The translations under genes were made by a program, and so were the position numbers. Positions 8,613-17,485 of a stretch of 64,000 nucleotides of DNA are shown here, piece after piece. Each line of letters opens with the position of its first letter. Within the stretch, counting starts at the first letter, position 1. This DNA is from Mangrovimicrobium sp048323675 (GTDB taxonomy: Bacteria; Pseudomonadota; Gammaproteobacteria; Pseudomonadales; Halieaceae): assembly GCF_048323675.1 (NCBI RefSeq), contig NZ_JBLWFK010000004.1, forward strand, positions 62,001-126,000. Direction: 5' to 3'. The notes beneath the pieces are model-generated. The model was not told the DNA's origin, did not search any database, and worked only from the letters and a program-made list of their open reading frames with translations.

Positions 8613-9443
8613 TCAACCGATGATCACCAACAGCGCGATCACCGCGATCCAGCACACCGCCGCCCGGCGCACCAGGGCCGCCTGCGCCTCATTCTGCAGG
8701 GCCGCGGCCTGGCCGGACAGATCCGCTTCCGCGGGCGCATTGCCCAGCGCGGCGGAGGACACCCGCCACAGCACCTGGCTGGCCGGCATGGCCGCTGACC
8801 TGCAGGCGGCCCAGGCATCGTCCACGCTGGCGGAAAAATCACCGGTCAGGGTAAAGGTTGCCGCCAGGGCGCGGGACGGCAGCCAGTCCAGCCAGTGCAG
8901 CAGCACACCGTGGCCACCCCCCTCCTCGCCCAGCAACTGGCAGAGCCGGTAGGTGAAGGCGCCCAGCGGGCCGAACACCAGGAAATAGAACAGTACCGCG
9001 AACCAGCGCTGGTAACTCTCGTAGAGGAAGGCCCGCTCGATGGCGATGTGGACCTGCTGCGCATCCTGCTCCAACTCGATAGACAGGCCCGGCAGGGCGG
9101 CCTCCGCCTCCAGCCAGGCGCCCTGGAAATCGCCGCGCCGGCAATGCCCGCGATAGCGCTCCTGCAGGGCGCTGAGCGGCAGGCGGCCAAAGCTGTAGAG
9201 CAACAAGAGTCCCGCTGCGGCTATCCAGGGCAGGCCGAACAGCACCGCGGCCAGCAGGTGCAGGGCAACACCGGCCGCCAGCACCGGAATCACCACCGCC
9301 AGCAGCAGGGCCGCATTGCCGGAAACCCCGAGCCCTGCCAGCAGGGACTGCCAGTGAGCGAACCAGCCATCGCGGCGCAGCCTGTCGCCAAAGGTGGTCA
9401 GCTGGTCGAGTACCAGCGCCAGGATCAGGGCAAGAAAGGTCAC
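8613..9443 (-). CDS. ampE: AmpE inner-membrane protein
   Basis: A 276-residue integral membrane protein that matches AmpE: the N-terminus MTFLALILALVLDQL, several hydrophobic helices, and RGDFQGAWLEAEAAL and AFLYESYQRWFAVLFYFLVFGPLGAFTYRL in short segments. AmpE shares the CobD/CbiB-type membrane fold and has been linked to beta-lactamase induction sensing, though its biochemical role is unclear. It starts with GTG in a GTGA overlap with ampD, the classic ampDE operon. Confidence 0.85.
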   Translation of the reverse strand: MTFLALILALVLDQLTTFGDRLRRDGWFAHWQSLLAGLGVSGNAALLLAVVIPVLAAGVALHLLAAVLFGLPWIAAAGLLLLYSFGRLPLSALQERYRGHCRRGDFQGAWLEAEAALPGLSIELEQDAQQVHIAIERAFLYESYQRWFAVLFYFLVFGPLGAFTYRLCQLLGEEGGGHGVLLHWLDWLPSRALAATFTLTGDFSASVDDAWAACRSAAMPASQVLWRVSSAALGNAPAEADLSGQAAALQNEAQAALVRRAAVCWIAVIALLVIIG

Positions 9444-10033
9444 GAGGGCATCTCCTCCAGCAGGTGCGCGAGGGCGAGGCGGTAGCGGGACCAGTCGAAG
9501 GCCGGCCCCGGGTCGGTCTTGCGCTGCGGCGCGATATCGCAGTGGCCGACGATCCCGCCCCCCGCGATGCCCGGATAGGCTCGCAACAGGGCGCGGGTCA
9601 CCGCGTCCAGCTCGCTATACTGTGCATCCGTGTAGGGTTCTTCATCGGTGCCTTCGAGTTCGATGCCAATGCTGAAATCGTTACAGTTCTCGCGCTCGCG
9701 GTGCCGGGATTTGCCGGCGTGCCAGGCGCGATCGAGGAAATTCACGAACTGTACGAGCTGGCCGTCGCGCCGGATCAAGAGGTGGGCGGACACTTCCAGA
9801 CCGCGGATTTCAGCGAAAAACGGATGCGTGTCCCAGTCAAGGCAATTGGTAAACAACTGCTCGATACACTCCCCGCCGAACTGGCCGGGGGGCAGCGAAA
9901 TATTGTGGATGACCAGCAGTTCGGGCAACTGGCCGGCCGGACGCTGGTCGTAATTCGGCGAGGGCCGGCGAGCTACGCCGCCCAGCCATCCGTCTTCAAC
10001 GCTGTAGTTTTTTTCCTTCCACATGCGTTTCAT
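9440..10033 (-). CDS. ampD: 1,6-anhydro-N-acetylmuramyl-L-alanine amidase AmpD
   Basis: Cytoplasmic zinc amidase that removes the peptide from anhydro-muropeptides during cell-wall recycling, so it controls the AmpR signal for beta-lactamase. N-acetylmuramoyl-L-alanine amidase type 2 motifs are present: VIHNISLPPG with the first zinc histidine, SAHLLIRRDGQLVQFV, WHAGKS, and GHCDIAPQRKTDPGPAFDW with the remaining ligands. The length of 197 residues is normal. The start may be ATG 10033 or the ATG three codons later. It is divergent from nadC, an arrangement common in Pseudomonas relatives. Confidence 0.93.
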   Translation of the reverse strand: MKRMWKEKNYSVEDGWLGGVARRPSPNYDQRPAGQLPELLVIHNISLPPGQFGGECIEQLFTNCLDWDTHPFFAEIRGLEVSAHLLIRRDGQLVQFVNFLDRAWHAGKSRHRERENCNDFSIGIELEGTDEEPYTDAQYSELDAVTRALLRAYPGIAGGGIVGHCDIAPQRKTDPGPAFDWSRYRLALAHLLEEMPS

Positions 10034-10193
10034 AGTATGCCGAGGGGGCTGTGCGGCTCAACCGGTCGGGGGTGTTCAGGCGCGCTCCGGCGAGAGCCCC
10101 CTGGCGAGCGCCGCGCCGGGCGGGCACCGGCAGTCGTCAGCCACCCGGCGCGCTGCTACAATTCGCAGCCCCTGAAACCGCTGGACCCACGCC

Positions 10194-11042
10194 ATGAGCC
10201 CCGCAGCACTCATCCCGCCCCCCGCCGACGTCGTCCTGGCGAACGTGCGCACCGCCCTCGCCGAAGACATCGGCGACGGCGACATCACCGCGGCACTGAT
10301 CCCCGCTGGCGCGGCCGCCAGAGGCCGGGTGATCACCCGCGAGGCGGGCGTACTCTGCGGGCAGGCCTGGGTAGACGCGGTGTTTGCCGCAGTCGACCCG
10401 GCCATCCGCCTGCAGTGGCAGGCCGGTGACGGCGATAACATTTCCGCAGACCAGGTGCTGTTCACCTTCGCAGGCCCCGCGCGCGGCCTGCTCACCGGGG
10501 AGCGCAGCGCCCTCAATTTCCTGCAGCTGCTTTCCGGCACCGCGAGCACCTGCCGGCGCTACGCGGACCTGGTGCAGGGCACCGGGGTGCGCCTGCTGGA
10601 TACCCGCAAGACCATTCCCGGCCTGCGCATCGCGCAGAAATACGCGGTGAGCTGCGGCGGCTGCCACAACCACCGCATCGGCCTGTACGACGCCTACCTG
10701 ATCAAGGAAAACCACATCAACGCCTGCGGTGGCATCACCCAGGCGGTGGCGACGGCGCGGCGTAATGCCCCGGGCAAGCCGGTGGAGGTGGAAGTGGAAT
10801 CGCTGGCGGAACTGGAGCAGGCACTGGTGGCCGCGGCCGATCGCATCATGCTGGACAATTTCAGCCTGGGCAACATGCGCGAGGCCGTGACCATGACCGC
10901 CGGTCGCGCCGAACTGGAAGCTTCGGGCAACGTCACCGATGCGACCTTGCGGCCTATCGCGGAAACCGGCGTCGACTTTATTTCCATCGGCGCCCTGACC
11001 AAGGATTGCAAGGCGCTGGACCTGTCGATGCGGCTGCTGTGA
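10194..11042 (+). CDS. nadC: nicotinate-nucleotide pyrophosphorylase (carboxylating)
   Basis: Quinolinate phosphoribosyltransferase of de novo NAD synthesis: quinolinate plus PRPP gives nicotinate mononucleotide and CO2. Characteristic motifs are TAALIP, GERSALNFLQLLSGTAS, LLDTRKTIPGLR (substrate-binding Arg/Lys), YAVSCGGCHNHR, LIKENHI, EVEVESL, IMLDNFS and GVDFISIGALTK. At 282 residues it is the usual length. It stands alone on the plus strand, divergent from ampDE and converging with rraA. Confidence 0.96.
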   Translation: MSPAALIPPPADVVLANVRTALAEDIGDGDITAALIPAGAAARGRVITREAGVLCGQAWVDAVFAAVDPAIRLQWQAGDGDNISADQVLFTFAGPARGLLTGERSALNFLQLLSGTASTCRRYADLVQGTGVRLLDTRKTIPGLRIAQKYAVSCGGCHNHRIGLYDAYLIKENHINACGGITQAVATARRNAPGKPVEVEVESLAELEQALVAAADRIMLDNFSLGNMREAVTMTAGRAELEASGNVTDATLRPIAETGVDFISIGALTKDCKALDLSMRLL

Positions 11043-11129
11043 GGCGCGCGAAGGCCACTGGCAAGTAGCAGGAGACAGCGGCGCACCGAGCCTGCGCGGT
11101 GACGCGCTGCCCCAGTACGCGGTAACGCG

Positions 11130-11609
11130 CTACAGCAACGGCTGCGCGCTGACGATCACCCCGTTGTTGTCGGCGTAGACGTAGTCCCCGGGGTTGATGG
11201 TAACCCCGCCGAAGCTCACCGCGATGTCGCGCTGGCCCATGCCCAGTTTCTCGGTTTTCAGCGGTGTCGTGCCCAGCGCCTGCACCCCCAGGGCGGTGGC
11301 GCCGATCTCATCGACATCGCGTATCACGCCGTGGATGACCAGCCCCGCCCAGCCGTTGCGGGCCGCCTCCTCGGCGAGCATATCCCCGAGCAGCGCCCGG
11401 CGCAGGGAACCGCCGCCATCGACCACGATCACCCGCCCCTCCCCGGGCTCGGCGACGCAGGCCTTCACCAGCGAGTTGTCCTCGTGGCACTTGATGGTCA
11501 CGGCGGCACCGCCGAACTGCTTGACTCCGCCAAAATTCCGCAGTTGCAGTTCGATGGCCCGCGCCCCGGGGTGTTCATCGGTAAGGTCGGGTGTGGAAAT
11601 CCTGCTCAT
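11130..11609 (-). CDS. rraA: RraA family protein (RNase E regulator / HMG aldolase-like)
   Basis: A 159-residue RraA/MenG-fold protein. It has the family signature GDMLAEEAARNGWAGLVIHG followed by VIRDVDEI, and the loop GGVTINPGDYVYADNNGVIV. In E. coli RraA binds and inhibits RNase E. Relatives with the G-x20-R-D signature can be 4-hydroxy-4-methyl-2-oxoglutarate aldolases, so the exact role is uncertain. It starts 18 bases after the acyl-CoA dehydrogenase stop and is probably in the same transcript. Confidence 0.85.
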   Translation of the reverse strand: MSRISTPDLTDEHPGARAIELQLRNFGGVKQFGGAAVTIKCHEDNSLVKACVAEPGEGRVIVVDGGGSLRRALLGDMLAEEAARNGWAGLVIHGVIRDVDEIGATALGVQALGTTPLKTEKLGMGQRDIAVSFGGVTINPGDYVYADNNGVIVSAQPLL

Positions 11610-11627
11610 GGTCCTGGCCTCCGGCGA

Positions 11628-13397
11628 TCAGATGCTGTCCACGGGGTAGTCCGCCAGACTGCTGCCCGCGGAGGTGGCACAGGCCGCATAACCCTGGCAG
11701 CGCGGCAGGATCTGCTCCGCGTAATAGCCCGCCGTGGCTATTTTGGTGGCATAGAAAGGGTTGTCGGAGCCGGCGCCAATCTGCCGGTGAGCCGCCAGCG
11801 CGCCGCGCGCCAGCTGCCAGCCACCGAGCAGGAAGCCGGTCTGCATCAGGTAATCGAAGGATGCGCCCAGCGCGCTGTCGACGGACTCGGCGAGTGACTG
11901 CAGGATGACTGCGGTGGAGCGCTCCTGGGCCGCCAGTGCGGTTTGCAGCGCCTGTGCGATCAGCCCCAGTCCGGCGTCACCAGTGGCTTCCAGCTCGCCG
12001 ATGAATGCCGCGATCTGCGCCAGGATTGCGTTCATGGTCGCGCCGCCATCACGCCCCAGTTTGCGGGTGACGAGGTCCGCCGCCTGGATGCCGTTGGTGC
12101 CCTCGTAAATCGAGGAAATCCGCACGTCGCGGAAATACTGCGCGGCGCCGGTCTCCTCGATATAGCCCATGCCCCCGTGCACCTGTACGCCCAGCGAGGT
12201 CACTTCCTGCCCCACCTCGGTCAGCCAGGCCTTGATCACCGGGATCATCAGGTCCACCCGCGCCTGCAGGGCCGCGCGTTCCGCCTGCGGGCCGCGGTGG
12301 GCGAGGTCGAGGGTGATCGCCTCCGCGTAGGCCAGGGCGCGCATGGCCTCGATCATCGACTTCATGCTCAGCAGCATGCGCTTCACGTCCGGGTGCTGGA
12401 TAATCGGCACGCCGCCCTGCACGCGCTCGCGGGCATAGGCCGCGGCCTGCTGGAAGGCGCCCTCGGCCAGGCCCAGGCCCTGCACGCCGACCTTGAGCCG
12501 CGCCTCGTTCATCATGGTGAACATGCAGGCCAGCCCGCGGTTTACCTCGCCCAGCAGGTAGCCGATGGCGCCGCCATTGTCGCCGTAGGCCATGACACAG
12601 GTCGGGCTGCCGTGGATGCCGAGCTTGTGTTCCGTGGACACGGGATAGACATCGTTGCGCTCGCCCAGGCTGCCGTCGGCGTTCACCAGGTACTTGGGCA
12701 CGATAAACAGGGAGATGCCGCGGCTGCCCTCCGGTGCGTCCGGCAGCTTGGCCAGCACCAGGTGGACAATATTGTCGGTGACCTCGTGGTCGCCCCAGGT
12801 AATGAATATCTTCTGCCCGGTAATCAGGTAGTGGTCACCCTCGGGCACCGCCCGCGCCTTCATCACGCCGAGGTCGGAGCCGGCGCCGGCCTCGGTAAGG
12901 TTCATGGTGCCCATCCACTCACCGCTGTGCATTTTTTCCAGGTAAGTGGCTTTCTGCTCCTCGCTGCCGTGGGCGGCGATGGCCAGGGCCGCGCCACTGC
13001 TGAGCATCGGCGCCAGCGCCAGCGCCATGTTGGACGCGTTCCACATCTCGTGGCCGGCGGTGGAGTAGATCTCCGGCAGGCCCTGGCCACCGTAGGCCGG
13101 GTCCGCGGAGATGCCGATCCAGCCACCCTCGGCCAGCTGCCGCAGGGCTTCGTCGAAGCCCGGAGACACCGTGATCCTGCCTTCACTGCAGGTTGCGGGG
13201 TGCAGGTCGCCCTCCCGGCGCAGGGGTGCAAATACCCCGCCGGCGAGCTTGGCCGCTTCATCCAGCAGGGCCGCGCTCAACTCGGGCCCCACGCCCAGCT
13301 CATCGAAGCCCTCCAGTTCACCCAGCACACTGCCGGCTTCCAGTACCTCGTCGATCAGGAATGCCATGTCCTCGACGGGGGCGCGATACGTTGTCAT
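11628..13397 (-). CDS. acyl-CoA dehydrogenase (DmdC/FadE-like, 589 aa)
   Basis: An FAD-dependent acyl-CoA dehydrogenase of the long family with an extra C-terminal domain. It shows the N-terminal and middle-domain motifs GGWIGISADPAYGGQG, NLTEAGAGSDLG and GQKIFITWGDHE. The C-terminal domain has VQVHGGMGYIEETG and IYEGTNGIQAADLV, where the glutamate of YEGTNG is the expected catalytic base. The same architecture is found in 3-(methylthio)propanoyl-CoA dehydrogenase (DmdC) of marine bacteria and in several beta-oxidation enzymes, so the substrate is not assigned. A good ribosome site (GAGAGGTAA) precedes ATG 13397. It is divergent from a LysR regulator that may control it. Confidence 0.88.
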   Translation of the reverse strand: MTTYRAPVEDMAFLIDEVLEAGSVLGELEGFDELGVGPELSAALLDEAAKLAGGVFAPLRREGDLHPATCSEGRITVSPGFDEALRQLAEGGWIGISADPAYGGQGLPEIYSTAGHEMWNASNMALALAPMLSSGAALAIAAHGSEEQKATYLEKMHSGEWMGTMNLTEAGAGSDLGVMKARAVPEGDHYLITGQKIFITWGDHEVTDNIVHLVLAKLPDAPEGSRGISLFIVPKYLVNADGSLGERNDVYPVSTEHKLGIHGSPTCVMAYGDNGGAIGYLLGEVNRGLACMFTMMNEARLKVGVQGLGLAEGAFQQAAAYARERVQGGVPIIQHPDVKRMLLSMKSMIEAMRALAYAEAITLDLAHRGPQAERAALQARVDLMIPVIKAWLTEVGQEVTSLGVQVHGGMGYIEETGAAQYFRDVRISSIYEGTNGIQAADLVTRKLGRDGGATMNAILAQIAAFIGELEATGDAGLGLIAQALQTALAAQERSTAVILQSLAESVDSALGASFDYLMQTGFLLGGWQLARGALAAHRQIGAGSDNPFYATKIATAGYYAEQILPRCQGYAACATSAGSSLADYPVDSI

Positions 13398-13523
13398 CTC
13401 GGGTTACCTCTCTGCTGTGGCTGGTCCGCAGTCACTGTTGTCTGTTTGCATGCACGCACCGTGCCTGAAAACCGGCGCGAGGGCCGGTCTGTAATACCTG
13501 GGATTAATAGGCTAGTATTTTTC

Positions 13524-13538
13524 ATTCATCCGGTGAAT
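13524..13538. promoter_or_regulatory. T-N11-A dyad, candidate LysR operator
   Basis: A dyad with arms ATTCA and TGAAT around TCCGG contains the T-N11-A pattern typical of LysR-type operators. It lies between the divergent acyl-CoA dehydrogenase and LysR genes, only 11 bp before the LysR start codon. That position would suit autorepression. The assignment rests on the pattern and position alone. Confidence 0.35.
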
Positions 13539-13549
13539 ACGATACTGCC

Positions 13550-14506
13550 ATGAACCTCAACCGCATCGATCTCAACCTGCTGGTCTACCTCGACGCCCTG
13601 CTGCGGGAGCGCAATGTGACACAGGCCGCCCACCAGCTCAACCTCAGCCAGCCGGCCATGAGCAACGGCCTGCGCCGCCTGCGGGACCTGTTCGACGACC
13701 CCCTGCTGGTCCGCACCAGCGAGGGCATGACCCCCACCGAGCGGGCCCTGGAACTGGAACCCCTGGTGCGCGAGGTCCTCACCAATATCGAGCGCGCGGT
13801 GCAGCCGCGCTCGGAATTTGAACCGGAAGAGGCGCGCCGGGTATTTCGCATCATGGCCAGCGACTACGCCGAGGCCACACTGTTCCCGGCGGTGCTCGCC
13901 AAGCTCCGTGGCGTGGCCCCGGGTATCACCCTGGACATTATGACACCCTCGGACGTCAGCTTCCTCGATGTGGAGCGCGGCAAGGTGGACATGGTAATCA
14001 ATCGCTTCGACTCCATGCCCCAGTCATTCCACCAGATTCTGCTGTGGAAGGACAGTTTCTCCTGTGTTCTCAATGCCGAGCATCCCATGCTGGAGGACTT
14101 TTCCCTGGAAAACTACCTTGCCGCGGACCACGTCTGGGTGAGTAAAACCGGGATGGGCGTGGGTGTAGGCGTCAATCCGGACGACGTCCAGCGTCTGGGA
14201 TGGGTGGATGTGGCCCTCAACAAGCTGGGCAAGAAACGGCAGATACGGGTGTTCACCCGCCACTACCAGGCGGCGATGACACTGGCGGAACAGAACGACC
14301 TGATCGTAACCCTGCCGACCCGGGCGGCACTGCTGAAACGCAACAACCCGCGGGTGGTGTTGCGCGAGCCGCCACTGGATATTCCGCCGCTGGAGCTGAA
14401 AATGGCCTGGTCGCCCCTGCTGCAGCACAACCCGGCCAATCGCTGGATTCGCAAGCTGGTGACGGATACGGCGCGGGAACTGGACGGGCAGGCGCCCACC
14501 CTCTAG
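13550..14506 (+). CDS. LysR-family transcriptional regulator
   Basis: A 318-residue regulator. The N-terminal winged helix-turn-helix reads DLNLLVYLDALLRERNVTQ, then AAHQLNLSQPAMSNGLRRLR and FDDPLLVRT, the PF00126 pattern. The effector domain follows from about residue 95 (FRIMASDYAEATLFP). NodD/PcpR-like LysR proteins with this N-terminus often regulate aromatic or fatty-acid catabolism. The divergent position suggests control of the adjacent acyl-CoA dehydrogenase/rraA operon. The effector is unknown. Confidence 0.9.
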   Translation: MNLNRIDLNLLVYLDALLRERNVTQAAHQLNLSQPAMSNGLRRLRDLFDDPLLVRTSEGMTPTERALELEPLVREVLTNIERAVQPRSEFEPEEARRVFRIMASDYAEATLFPAVLAKLRGVAPGITLDIMTPSDVSFLDVERGKVDMVINRFDSMPQSFHQILLWKDSFSCVLNAEHPMLEDFSLENYLAADHVWVSKTGMGVGVGVNPDDVQRLGWVDVALNKLGKKRQIRVFTRHYQAAMTLAEQNDLIVTLPTRAALLKRNNPRVVLREPPLDIPPLELKMAWSPLLQHNPANRWIRKLVTDTARELDGQAPTL

Positions 14507-14580
14507 CTGCCTGCTTGTGCAGGATCCCGGTGCGCTGGCGACACCAGCGCCGGACGGGCACAGGTATCCCGGTAGCAGGA

Positions 14581-14602
14581 ATCTCCCGCGGCTGCGGGAG
14601 AT
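14581..14602 (+). terminator. hairpin downstream of the LysR gene
   Basis: A perfect 9-bp inverted repeat (ATCTCCCGC and GCGGGAGAT) with a GGCT loop lies 75 bp after the LysR stop and 150 bp before glcB. There is no T-run after it, so it is at best a weak or factor-assisted terminator. It could also act as an mRNA 3'-end stabiliser. Confidence 0.35.
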
Positions 14603-14754
14603 GCCGCTCCCCGGCCACCGAGCGCAAAAATTCACACCAATGATGCCAGTGATAAAAGCGATAAATTAGCTAAATCTCACCCCGACTCCTAGAATCCGCA
14701 AAATCCGTCGCGCCATGCGACTATCGCCCAGAGCCAGACAACAGGACAGACAGC

Positions 14755-16926
14755 ATGACCCAGCGCATCCAGCAGGGCGGCCTGCAGGTCGCCAGCGTAC
14801 TCAACGAGCTGCTCGAGAAGGACATCGCACCCGGCACCGGCATCGCGCCGGCGGAATTCTGGCAGGCGCTGGAGGCCATCGTCACCGATTTCGCCCCGCG
14901 CAACCGCGCCCTGCTGGAGACCCGCGATCGGCTGCAGACGCAGATCGACGCATGGCACCGCGCCAATCCCGGCCCGGGTTACGACCGCGCCGCCTACAAG
15001 GCCTTCCTGCAGGAGATCGGATACCTGCTGCCCCAGGGCGAGGATTTCAGCATCACCACGGAAAATGTCGACCCGGAAGTGGCACAACTGGCAGGGCCGC
15101 AGCTGGTGGTGCCGGTGATGAACGCGCGCTACGCCCTGAATGCCGCCAACGCCCGCTGGGGCAGCCTGTACGATGCCCTCTACGGTACCGACGTCATCCC
15201 GGAGGACGGCGGCGCCACCCGCGCCGGCGCCTATAACCCGGTTCGCGGTGAGCAGGTCATCAGCTACGCGCGCCGTTTCCTCGACGAGCACTTCCCCCTG
15301 GCCATGGGCCAGCACGCGGATGCGGCTGCCTACCACATTGCCGACGGCCAACTCGCGGTAGAACTGAAGGGCGGCGAAAGCGCCAGCCTGGCCGATCCGG
15401 CACAGTTTGTCGGCTACAACGGCCCCGCCGACGCGCCGACCGCCGTCCTGCTGCGCCACAACGGCCTGCACGCGGAAATTGTCATCGACCACGCGCACCC
15501 GGTGGGTAAAACCGATGCCGCCGGGGTCGCCGATGTCATCCTGGAAGCGGCGCTGACCACCATCCAGGACTGCGAGGATTCGGTCGCCGCAGTCGATGCC
15601 GAAGACAAGGCGCTGGTTTACAGGAACTGGCTGGGCCTGATGCGCGGCGACCTCGCGGACAGCTTCCAGAAGGGCGGACAGACGCTGAGGCGTACGCTGA
15701 ACCCCGACCGCGAATACAGCGCGGCGGGTGGCGGCAAGCTGGTACTGCCCGGCCGCAGCCTGTTGTTCGTACGCAATGTCGGTCACCTGATGACCAATGA
15801 GGCCATCCTCGACGCCGCGGGCGATGAGATCCCCGAGGGCATCATGGACGGGATGTTCACCGCCCTGATCGCCCTGCACGACCTGAACAAATCCACCGAC
15901 CAGCCGCGCAACTCGCGCTGCGGCAGCGTGTACATCGTCAAACCGAAGATGCACGGCCCCGAGGAAGTCGCCTTCACCTGCGACCTGTTCGACCGCATCG
16001 AGGACGCCCTGGGGCTGGCCCGCCACACCCTGAAAGTCGGCATCATGGACGAGGAGCGGCGTACCACCGTCAACCTCAAGGCCTGTATCCGCGAGGCGCG
16101 GGAGCGCCTGGTGTTCATCAATACCGGCTTCCTCGACCGCACCGGCGACGAGATTCACACCAGCATGGAAGCAGGCGCCATGACGCCGAAGGGCGCCATG
16201 AAGCAGGAGGCCTGGATCAACGCCTACGAGGACGCCAACGTCGACGTGGGCCTGGCCTGCGGCCTGCCCGGCAGGGCGCAGATCGGCAAGGGCATGTGGG
16301 CCATGCCGGACATGATGGCGCAGATGATGCAAGCCAAGGTCGGCCACCCGCTGGCCGGCGCCACTACCGCCTGGGTACCCTCACCCACCGCGGCCACCCT
16401 GCACGCCATGCACTACCACCAGGTCGATGTCGCTGCGCGGCAGGAGGAACTACGCCAGCGCACGCTAGCATCCCTTGACGACATCCTGTCGATTCCGCTG
16501 AAAGGCGCCGCTGGCCTGGACGCTGCAGACATCCAGCGCGAGCTGGACAACAACGCCCAGGGCATCCTCGGCTACGTGGTGCGCTGGATCGACCAGGGCG
16601 TGGGTTGTTCCAAGGTACCGGACATCCACAATGTCGGCCTGATGGAAGACCGCGCCACCCTGCGGATTTCCAGCCAGCACCTCGCCAACTGGCTGCGCCA
16701 CGGCGTGTGCAGCGAAGCCCAGGTGCGCGAGACCCTGGAACGCATGGCCGCCGTGGTCGACCAGCAGAACGCCGGCGATCCCGCCTACCGCAACATGGCG
16801 CCGGATTTCGATTCCAGTGTCGCTTTCCAGGCGGCCTGTGACCTGGTGTTCAAGGGGTGTGAGCAACCGAACGGGTATACCGAGCCGGTGCTGCATGCGC
16901 GGCGGCGGGAGGCCAAGCGGAGCTGA
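14755..16926 (+). CDS. glcB: malate synthase G
   Basis: Condenses glyoxylate with acetyl-CoA to malate, the second step of the glyoxylate shunt and the route for glycolate use. The 723-residue length is typical of isoform G. Recognisable segments include NARWGSLYDALYGTD, YNPVRGEQV, IQDCEDSVAAVDAEDK, GRSLLFVRNVGHLMT, YIVKPKMHGPEEVAFT, VGIMDEERRTTVNLKAC and WIDQGVGCSKVPDIHNVGLM. It is a single gene on the plus strand. No isocitrate lyase or glycolate oxidase gene is in the window. Confidence 0.97.
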   Translation: MTQRIQQGGLQVASVLNELLEKDIAPGTGIAPAEFWQALEAIVTDFAPRNRALLETRDRLQTQIDAWHRANPGPGYDRAAYKAFLQEIGYLLPQGEDFSITTENVDPEVAQLAGPQLVVPVMNARYALNAANARWGSLYDALYGTDVIPEDGGATRAGAYNPVRGEQVISYARRFLDEHFPLAMGQHADAAAYHIADGQLAVELKGGESASLADPAQFVGYNGPADAPTAVLLRHNGLHAEIVIDHAHPVGKTDAAGVADVILEAALTTIQDCEDSVAAVDAEDKALVYRNWLGLMRGDLADSFQKGGQTLRRTLNPDREYSAAGGGKLVLPGRSLLFVRNVGHLMTNEAILDAAGDEIPEGIMDGMFTALIALHDLNKSTDQPRNSRCGSVYIVKPKMHGPEEVAFTCDLFDRIEDALGLARHTLKVGIMDEERRTTVNLKACIREARERLVFINTGFLDRTGDEIHTSMEAGAMTPKGAMKQEAWINAYEDANVDVGLACGLPGRAQIGKGMWAMPDMMAQMMQAKVGHPLAGATTAWVPSPTAATLHAMHYHQVDVAARQEELRQRTLASLDDILSIPLKGAAGLDAADIQRELDNNAQGILGYVVRWIDQGVGCSKVPDIHNVGLMEDRATLRISSQHLANWLRHGVCSEAQVRETLERMAAVVDQQNAGDPAYRNMAPDFDSSVAFQAACDLVFKGCEQPNGYTEPVLHARRREAKRS

Positions 16927-16986
16927 TTTCTCACCGGGGTTGCCCAACACCAACAACAGCAGACACCCCGGCACTCCCCCAACTGA

Positions 16987-17481
16987 TCAACTGCGGCAAT
17001 TGGGCGGAATATACTGATTCTGAATCGGGTTGTCTGACGCCGGCTCACAGGTCCAGATGACATAATCCCCGGAGGTGTCGGGCACCAGTTGTAACTTGCG
17101 GCCATCGACAACCGTATTCGGGAGCTTGAAGGTCACCACGATGGTACCCGGTCGCGGCACCGTGGACAGGGTAAGCCGGCTGATGTAATCGTAACGGCTG
17201 TAATTGGCTGCATCCGGCAAGCCGGCCTGGGCGTTACTGGTCGGCATGTCGTAATTGGAATGGTAGTACTCCGAGACAGTGGTCTTGGCTTCCGCCACAA
17301 ATACCATTCCTTCCCCGATTTTGGATCGCGTTACGTAGTCGAGATAGGCCGGGAGCGCGATTACCATCAGGATACTGACGATGGCGACAATCACCATCAG
17401 TTCCACCAGGGTAAATCCGGCCTGCGTGTCAGAACCTTTTCTGGAAGTAATGGCTGCCAGAACTACATTGTGCCTACGCAT
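16987..17481 (-). CDS. type IV pilin-like protein with long leader
   Basis: A 164-residue prepilin. The class III signal is QAG followed by FTLVELMVIVAIVSILMVIA, with Glu at +5 of the mature protein and cleavage expected after Gly22. The leader of 22 residues is long for a type IVa pilin, but ATG 17481 is well supported by AGGAGGG just upstream and no later start exists. The mature protein has a C-terminal cysteine pair (WTCEP and PPNCRS), the usual disulfide loop. The ending matches that of the major pilin at 22894-23391. It is the last gene of the minus-strand pilin/glycosylation locus and starts four bases after the HAMP-like gene. Confidence 0.88.
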   Translation of the reverse strand: MRRHNVVLAAITSRKGSDTQAGFTLVELMVIVAIVSILMVIALPAYLDYVTRSKIGEGMVFVAEAKTTVSEYYHSNYDMPTSNAQAGLPDAANYSRYDYISRLTLSTVPRPGTIVVTFKLPNTVVDGRKLQLVPDTSGDYVIWTCEPASDNPIQNQYIPPNCRS

Positions 17482-17485
17482 TGGC

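Noticed and set aside
11943..13553. 536-codon open frame opposite the acyl-CoA dehydrogenase
   Set aside because: Shadow frame rich in His, Val and Gly typical of antisense frames; the opposite strand encodes a clear enzyme.
14689..16347. 552-codon open frame antisense to glcB
   Set aside because: Produced by the high GC of glcB; the translation has no family resemblance and lies fully opposite a certain gene.
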